From Actinophytocola xinjiangensis (lineage in GTDB: Bacteria; Actinomycetota; Actinomycetes; Mycobacteriales; Pseudonocardiaceae), in NCBI RefSeq assembly GCF_001921215.1, contig NZ_MSIF01000043.1, positions 1 through 41,689 on the forward strand: a DNA stretch of 41,689 nt. The letters are read 5' to 3'. Shown one piece after another: positions 38,002-41,689 of this stretch (the stretch's first letter is position 1; each line of letters begins with the position of its first letter). A program made the position numbers and the translations under genes. Under the pieces are notes generated by a model. The model made no database searches. It was given only the letters and a program-made list of their open reading frames with translations, and was not told the origin of the DNA.

Positions 38002-38170
38002 AACCTACAGGGGCCGACCTCGCCGAATTTCCGCCACTCCCGGTAACAGTGGCCCGCGATCGGCCGACCTACCTCAAGGAGTCAGGTGCGCGCAGGCCCG
38101 CACCCGGGCCCGCACCCAATGTCCGGAATCGGGGTCCGGAGCACAAGTCCGAGAGGAACTCGCGTGGTTA

Positions 38171-38214
38171 CGTCACGCTTATTTCGTGCTGCCCGCGTCA
38201 CGGTGACCGTCACG
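38171..38214 (+). promoter_or_regulatory. Three copies of CGTCACG before the polysaccharide operon
   Basis: Copies lie at 38171-38177, 38196-38202 and 38208-38214. GTCAC-G-GTGAC (38197-38207) is a small palindrome between the last two. They end 14 bp before the ATG at 38229 and could bind a regulator. Confidence 0.35.
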
Positions 38215-38228
38215 GCGGGAGAGGCCGG

Positions 38229-39560
38229 ATGACCGGCCTGCGGATCGGTGTCTTCGGCCTGGGCTACGTCGGCTGTGTGTCCGCCGCGTGCCTGGCCGCG
38301 CGGGGGAACCAGGTGGTCGGGGTGGACGTGAACCCCACGAAGGTCGACCTGGTCAACCGGGGTCAGGCGCCCGTGGTCGAGGAGCGGATCGGGGAGCTGA
38401 CGGCCGACGTGGTGCGCGCCGGTGCGCTGCGCGCGACCACCGACGTCGCCTCGGCGGTCGCCGGGACCGACGTGTCGCTGGTGTGTGTCGGCACACCGTC
38501 GGCGCCCAACGGCAGCCTGTCCACGGCCTACCTCGAACGGGTGGCCGAACAGATCGGTGAGGCGCTCGCGACGCGCACGGATGGCCGGCGTCACACCGTG
38601 GTCTTCCGCAGCACGATGCTGCCGGGGACCTGCCTGAACCTGCTGGTCCCGATCCTGGAGAAGGCGTCAGGGCGCACCGCCGGGGTCGACTTCGGGGTGG
38701 CCGTGAACCCGGAGTTCCTGCGTGAGGGCACCAGCGTGCGGGACTTCTTCTCCCCGCCCAAGACCGTCGTCGGCCAGCTCGACGAGGCCAGCGGCGACGT
38801 GGTGGCCGCGCTCTACGACGGCCTGCCCGGCGAGGTGTTCCGGGTGCCGATCCCGGTCGCGGAGATCACCAAGTACGCCGACAACTCCTTCCACGCGCTG
38901 AAGGTCGGCTTCGCCAACGAGCTCGGCGCGATCTGCGCGGCGCTGGGGCTGGACTCACACAGCGTGATGGACGTGTTCCTGGCCGACCGCAAGCTCAACG
39001 TCAGCCCCGCCTACCTGCGGCCCGGGTTCGCCTTCGGCGGCTCGTGCCTGCCCAAGGACCTGCGCGGGCTGGTGCACGCGGCGCGGCGCGCGGACGTGGC
39101 GGTGCCGATCCTGTCGCACGTGCTGCCCTCCAACGAGGAACACCTGCGGCGCGCGTTCGACCTGGTGGCCAGGACCGGCAAGCGGCGGGTGGGCCTGTTC
39201 GGGCTGTCGTTCAAGCCGGGCACCGACGACCTGCGGGAGAGCCCGCTGGTGGAGCTGGCGGAACGGTTGCTGGGCAAGGGTTACGACCTGCGCATCCACG
39301 ACGCCAATGTGAGCCTGTCGCGGCTGCTGGGCGCCAACCGGGAGTTCATCGAGGCCCGGTTGCCGCACCTGGGGCAGCTGCTGCTCGGTTCGGTCGAGGA
39401 GGTGCTCGACCACGCCGAGGTGATCCTCGTCGGCTGCACCGACCCCGACGTGCTGGCCAGGCTGCCGCACGGCGGGCCGCAGACGATCGTCGACCTCGTC
39501 CGCCTCCCCGACGCGCGGGCGCGCCGGGCCGAACCGGGATACGTGGGCCTTGCCTGGTAG
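38229..39560 (+). CDS. UDP-glucose/GDP-mannose dehydrogenase family protein (AlgD-like paralogue)
   Basis: A 443-residue sugar-nucleotide dehydrogenase. IGVFGLGYVGCVSAACLA is the NAD site; VFRSTMLPGT, VNPEFLREGTSVRDFFSPPK and the active-site Cys in FAFGGSCLPKDLRGL follow; LSFKPGTDDLRESPLVELAE opens the C-terminal domain. FGLGYVG and the FRSTMLPGT/NPEFLREG pattern are nearer to GDP-mannose dehydrogenases (AlgD) than to the divergent paralogue at 36655. The substrate remains uncertain. The ATG at 38229 follows GGGAGAGG. It overlaps the glycosyltransferase start by 11 bp and begins an extracellular polysaccharide operon. Confidence 0.9.
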   Translation: MTGLRIGVFGLGYVGCVSAACLAARGNQVVGVDVNPTKVDLVNRGQAPVVEERIGELTADVVRAGALRATTDVASAVAGTDVSLVCVGTPSAPNGSLSTAYLERVAEQIGEALATRTDGRRHTVVFRSTMLPGTCLNLLVPILEKASGRTAGVDFGVAVNPEFLREGTSVRDFFSPPKTVVGQLDEASGDVVAALYDGLPGEVFRVPIPVAEITKYADNSFHALKVGFANELGAICAALGLDSHSVMDVFLADRKLNVSPAYLRPGFAFGGSCLPKDLRGLVHAARRADVAVPILSHVLPSNEEHLRRAFDLVARTGKRRVGLFGLSFKPGTDDLRESPLVELAERLLGKGYDLRIHDANVSLSRLLGANREFIEARLPHLGQLLLGSVEEVLDHAEVILVGCTDPDVLARLPHGGPQTIVDLVRLPDARARRAEPGYVGLAW

Positions 39561-40740
39561 AGCGCTGATCCTCGTCGAGAACCTCTCCGTCCCGTTCGAC
39601 CGCAGGGTGTGGCAGGAGTCGACCACCCTGCGCGACGCCGGCTGGGAGGTGCACGTCATCTGTCCACAGGGGAGCAAGCGGGACACCGAGCCGTTCGTGG
39701 AGCTGGACGGGGTGCGCGTGCACCGCTACCCGCTGCGCGCGGCGACCGGCGGCCCCGCCGGCTACCTCAAGGAGTACGGCTCGGCGCTGTGGCACACGCT
39801 GCGCCTGGCCCGCGAGGTCGGCGAGGTGTACGGGCGGGTGGACGTGGTGCACGCGTGCAACCCGCCGGACCTGCTGTACCTGGTGGCCAAGCGGATGCGC
39901 CGGCGCGGCACGCGGTTCGTGTTCGACCAGCACGACCTGGTGCCCGAGCTGTACCTGTCGCGCTTCGACCGGGGCGAGGACCTGCTGTACAACGTGGTGC
40001 GCCGGCTGGAGCTGGCGACCTACCGGCAGGCCGACGTGGTGATCGCCACCAACGAGAGCTACCGGCGGGTGGCGATCGACCGGGGCTCGATGGCGCCGGA
40101 GAAGGTGTTCGTGGTCCGCAGCGCGCCGGCCACCGACCGCTTCCGGCAGGTGCCGGCCGAGCCGGAACTCAAGCGGGGCAAGGAACATCTGCTCTGCTAC
40201 CTGGGGGTGATGGGCCCGCAGGACGGCGTGGACCACGCCCTGCGCGCGCTCGCGGCGCTGCGTGACGAGCAGGGCCGCAGCGACTGGCACGCGGTGTTCG
40301 TCGGCGCCGGCGACACCTTCGACCAGATGCGCGCGCTGGCGACCCAGCTCGGCCTGGACGAGTGGGTGGAGTTCACCGGCCGGATCCCCGACGAGGACCT
40401 GGTGCGCTACCTGTCGACCGCCGACGTGTGTCTGTCGCCCGACCCGCTCAACCCACTCAACGACGTGTCCACGATGAACAAGGTCATGGAGTACATGGCC
40501 ATGGGCCGGGCGATCGTGTCCTACGAGCTGCGCGAGGCGCGGGTGTCGGCCGGCGAGGCGGCGGTGTACGCGCGGGCCAACGACGTCTCCGAGTTCGCCA
40601 AGCTCACCGCCGAACTGCTCGACGACCCGGACCGGCGCGCGCGGATGGGCGAGATCGGCCGGGAGCGGGTCGCCGGCGAGCTGTCCTGGGCGCGTTCGGC
40701 CGAGTCGCTGCTGGCCGCCTACGCGGAGGCCATCCGGTGA
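39550..40740 (+). CDS. Family 4 glycosyltransferase
   Basis: A 396-residue GT-B glycosyltransferase. The N-terminal domain has LILVENLSVPFDRRVWQEST and HACNPPDLLYLVAKRM; the linker carries FDQHDLVPELYLSRF. The C-terminal half has YLGVMGPQDGVDHALRALA, VGAGDTFDQMRALA and FTGRIPDEDLVRYLSTADVC, and a nucleotide-sugar-binding acidic region NKVMEYMAMGRAIVSYE. The TTG at 39550 is taken as start since it is the only start codon ahead of the conserved ALILVENL; it lies inside the end of the preceding dehydrogenase and lacks a clear ribosome site. It overlaps the Wzz-like gene by GTGA. It probably adds a sugar to a lipid-linked or growing polymer. Confidence 0.9.
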   Translation: MPGRALILVENLSVPFDRRVWQESTTLRDAGWEVHVICPQGSKRDTEPFVELDGVRVHRYPLRAATGGPAGYLKEYGSALWHTLRLAREVGEVYGRVDVVHACNPPDLLYLVAKRMRRRGTRFVFDQHDLVPELYLSRFDRGEDLLYNVVRRLELATYRQADVVIATNESYRRVAIDRGSMAPEKVFVVRSAPATDRFRQVPAEPELKRGKEHLLCYLGVMGPQDGVDHALRALAALRDEQGRSDWHAVFVGAGDTFDQMRALATQLGLDEWVEFTGRIPDEDLVRYLSTADVCLSPDPLNPLNDVSTMNKVMEYMAMGRAIVSYELREARVSAGEAAVYARANDVSEFAKLTAELLDDPDRRARMGEIGRERVAGELSWARSAESLLAAYAEAIR

Positions 40741-41689
40741 CCCAGCCGGTGCACACCGACGCCGTCGGCCTGGCGCTGGTCGGGCGGGTGCTGCGGCGGC
40801 GGTGGCGGGTGCTGGCGGTGTGCGCGGTGGCCGGCGCGCTGGCCGGCGCGGCGGCCTCGCCGCTGCTGTCCCCCGGCTACGAGACCTCGGCCAGCGTGCT
40901 GTTGCAGGGGCCACGGGCCGCCGACGAGCTGCGGACCGAGGCGCAGGTGGCGGCCAGCTCGGTGGTGCTGGACCGGGCGGCGGCGGGCCTTGGCGGCGGC
41001 GTGACCGGCGCCGACCTGGCCAGGACGGTCGAGGCGGCGGTGGCCGACGGCAACATCATCGAGATCACCGCGGTCGCGAGCGACGCCGAGGCGGCCCAGG
41101 CGAGGGCCGACCGGGTGGCCCAGGAGTACGTCACGTTCTCCACCCAGCTGCTCGGCGACACCGAGGACCCGTCGGCGCGGGTGTCCCAGGACCAGCAGGA
41201 GAACCTGCGCCAGCAGGTCACCCAGACCATGCGGCGGATCTCCGAGCTGCACGACTCGGCCGGGCGCGGCGACACGATCGACAGTGTCGGCGTGCGCACC
41301 GGGCTGGAGTCGCTGCGCACGGCGCTGGCGCAGGCGATCACCAAGCTCGACGAGCTGGACGCGGCGACCGGCCGGGCGAAGATGGTGGTGATGGGCCCGG
41401 CACAGCGCCCGGCCGCCCCGGCGGCGCCGACGATGGTCCACCTCGGCGCCGGCGGCGCGCTGGCCGCGCTGGTGCTTGGCCTGTTCGGCCACCTGCTGGC
41501 GTCCCGGCTCGACCGGCGGGTGCGGCCGGAGCCGGAGATCGCCGGCGCGCTCGGCACCACGGTGCTCGGCTCGGTCGACGAGCCGGCGATGCCCGAGGAC
41601 CACCCGGCCCCCGGCGCGCTGCGCCGGCTGCTGGGCCTGGGCGCGCCGCCCTGGCACGCGCCGGACCTCGCCGAGGCGGCCGCGGGCCA
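40737..41689 (+). CDS. Wzz-like chain-length determinant / polysaccharide co-polymerase, N-terminal part
   Basis: The frame is open to the window end (317 codons). A GTG at 40737-40739 overlaps the glycosyltransferase stop as GTGA. A membrane helix at about 24-45 (WRVLAVCAVAGALAGAAASP) is followed by ETSASVLLQGP and an extracytoplasmic helical domain (NIIEITAVASDAEAAQARAD). The motif MGPAQRPAAPAAPTMVHLGA is the proline-rich segment of Wzz proteins before the second helix (about 238-258). The cytoplasmic part begins ASRLDRRVRPEPEIAGALG TTVLGSV and may continue into a tyrosine-kinase-like (BY-kinase) domain outside the window. Role: control of polymer length in exopolysaccharide export. Confidence 0.87.
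   Translation, partial: MTQPVHTDAVGLALVGRVLRRRWRVLAVCAVAGALAGAAASPLLSPGYETSASVLLQGPRAADELRTEAQVAASSVVLDRAAAGLGGGVTGADLARTVEAAVADGNIIEITAVASDAEAAQARADRVAQEYVTFSTQLLGDTEDPSARVSQDQQENLRQQVTQTMRRISELHDSAGRGDTIDSVGVRTGLESLRTALAQAITKLDELDAATGRAKMVVMGPAQRPAAPAAPTMVHLGAGGALAALVLGLFGHLLASRLDRRVRPEPEIAGALGTTVLGSVDEPAMPEDHPAPGALRRLLGLGAPPWHAPDLAEAAAG

Noticed and set aside
37960-38228. Possible riboswitch or small ORF upstream of the polysaccharide operon
   Set aside because: I see no conserved core of known riboswitch classes, and the open frames here are Arg/Pro-rich and lack a good ribosome site. Only short repeats are supported.
39346-40914. A 522-codon minus-strand open frame opposite the glycosyltransferase
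   Set aside because: It is antisense to a well-supported GT4 gene and is His/Arg/Gln-rich without domains. A similar 312-codon frame opposite the Wzz-like gene was rejected for the same reason.
1-41689. Mobile elements, prophage, tRNA or rRNA genes
   Set aside because: No transposase, integrase, phage or terminal-repeat signature was found, and no cloverleaf-type sequence was recognised by eye. A tRNA scan would be needed to exclude the latter fully.
40719-41689. Wzz-like gene as a complete BY-kinase
   Set aside because: The window ends before any Walker motif could appear, so only the chain-length domain is claimed.

Overview
The window looks like chromosome from a high-G+C actinomycete, most likely of the order Pseudonocardiales. 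G+C is roughly 70% by eye and GTG/TTG starts are common. The mycothiol enzyme MshA is encoded, and several genes share a neighbourhood with the Mycobacterium tuberculosis block Rv0474-Rv0497. Matching members, from recalled family knowledge rather than a search, are an Xre regulator, HbhA-like protein, DUF2516, DUF2505, MurB, LprQ/L,D-transpeptidase, SDR, MshA, YbjN, GpmA, SenX3, RegX3, Ppx and an Rv0497-like protein. The block is interrupted by lineage-specific genes. I see no tRNA, rRNA, insertion sequence, prophage or CRISPR array.

Layout. 1-3389 (minus): the phosphate-sensing pair senX3-regX3, then ppx and the start of an Rv0497-like protein. 3497-5124: an aldo/keto reductase divergent from a regulator, with a palindrome between them. 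5159-10120 (minus): gpmA, a structured intergenic stretch, then a tightly overlapped L,D-transpeptidase / hydrolase / mshA / YbjN operon. 10243-12198 (plus): SDR, a tiny two-helix membrane protein and a Crp-like regulator. 12195-14600: murB divergent from DUF2505 and a methyltransferase. 14587-17133 (minus): three unrecognised membrane proteins in one operon. 17239-21690 (plus): a TipA-type regulator with an internal start, mycothiol-dependent isomerase-like protein, PurU, a 2OG-Fe(II) oxygenase, a lipoprotein and a pentapeptide-repeat protein. 21687-28342 (minus): YbaK, DUF2516, HbhA-like, Xre, a zinc-ribbon kinase, zf-TFIIB, and a PadR-controlled ABC exporter. 28460-35004: CGNR protein, DUF445, a DapC-like aminotransferase, a secreted DGHL-repeat protein, and a MocR/YczE pair. 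35009-36658: a small HTH protein with a Clp_N protein, divergent from a PP2C-like protein across twin palindromes. 36655-41689: an extracellular-polysaccharide locus with two sugar-nucleotide dehydrogenases head to head, a GT4 glycosyltransferase and a Wzz-like protein cut by the window edge.

The most interesting signals are (i) a TipAL/TipAS-like gene with a MerR-type 19-bp spacer promoter and a near-perfect internal ribosome site, but no cysteine in its ligand domain; (ii) an HTH + Clp_N // PP2C module governed by two matching GTCAA-N6-TTGAC palindromes; (iii) a recurring TANNNT-N6-8-start arrangement implying many leaderless mRNAs, including divergent overlapping -10 boxes between murB and its neighbour; (iv) three convergent gene pairs whose stop codons interlock in the same CTAG tetramer; and (v) repeat-rich and hairpin-rich intergenic regions. 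Functions come from motifs and remembered families; no database search was possible.
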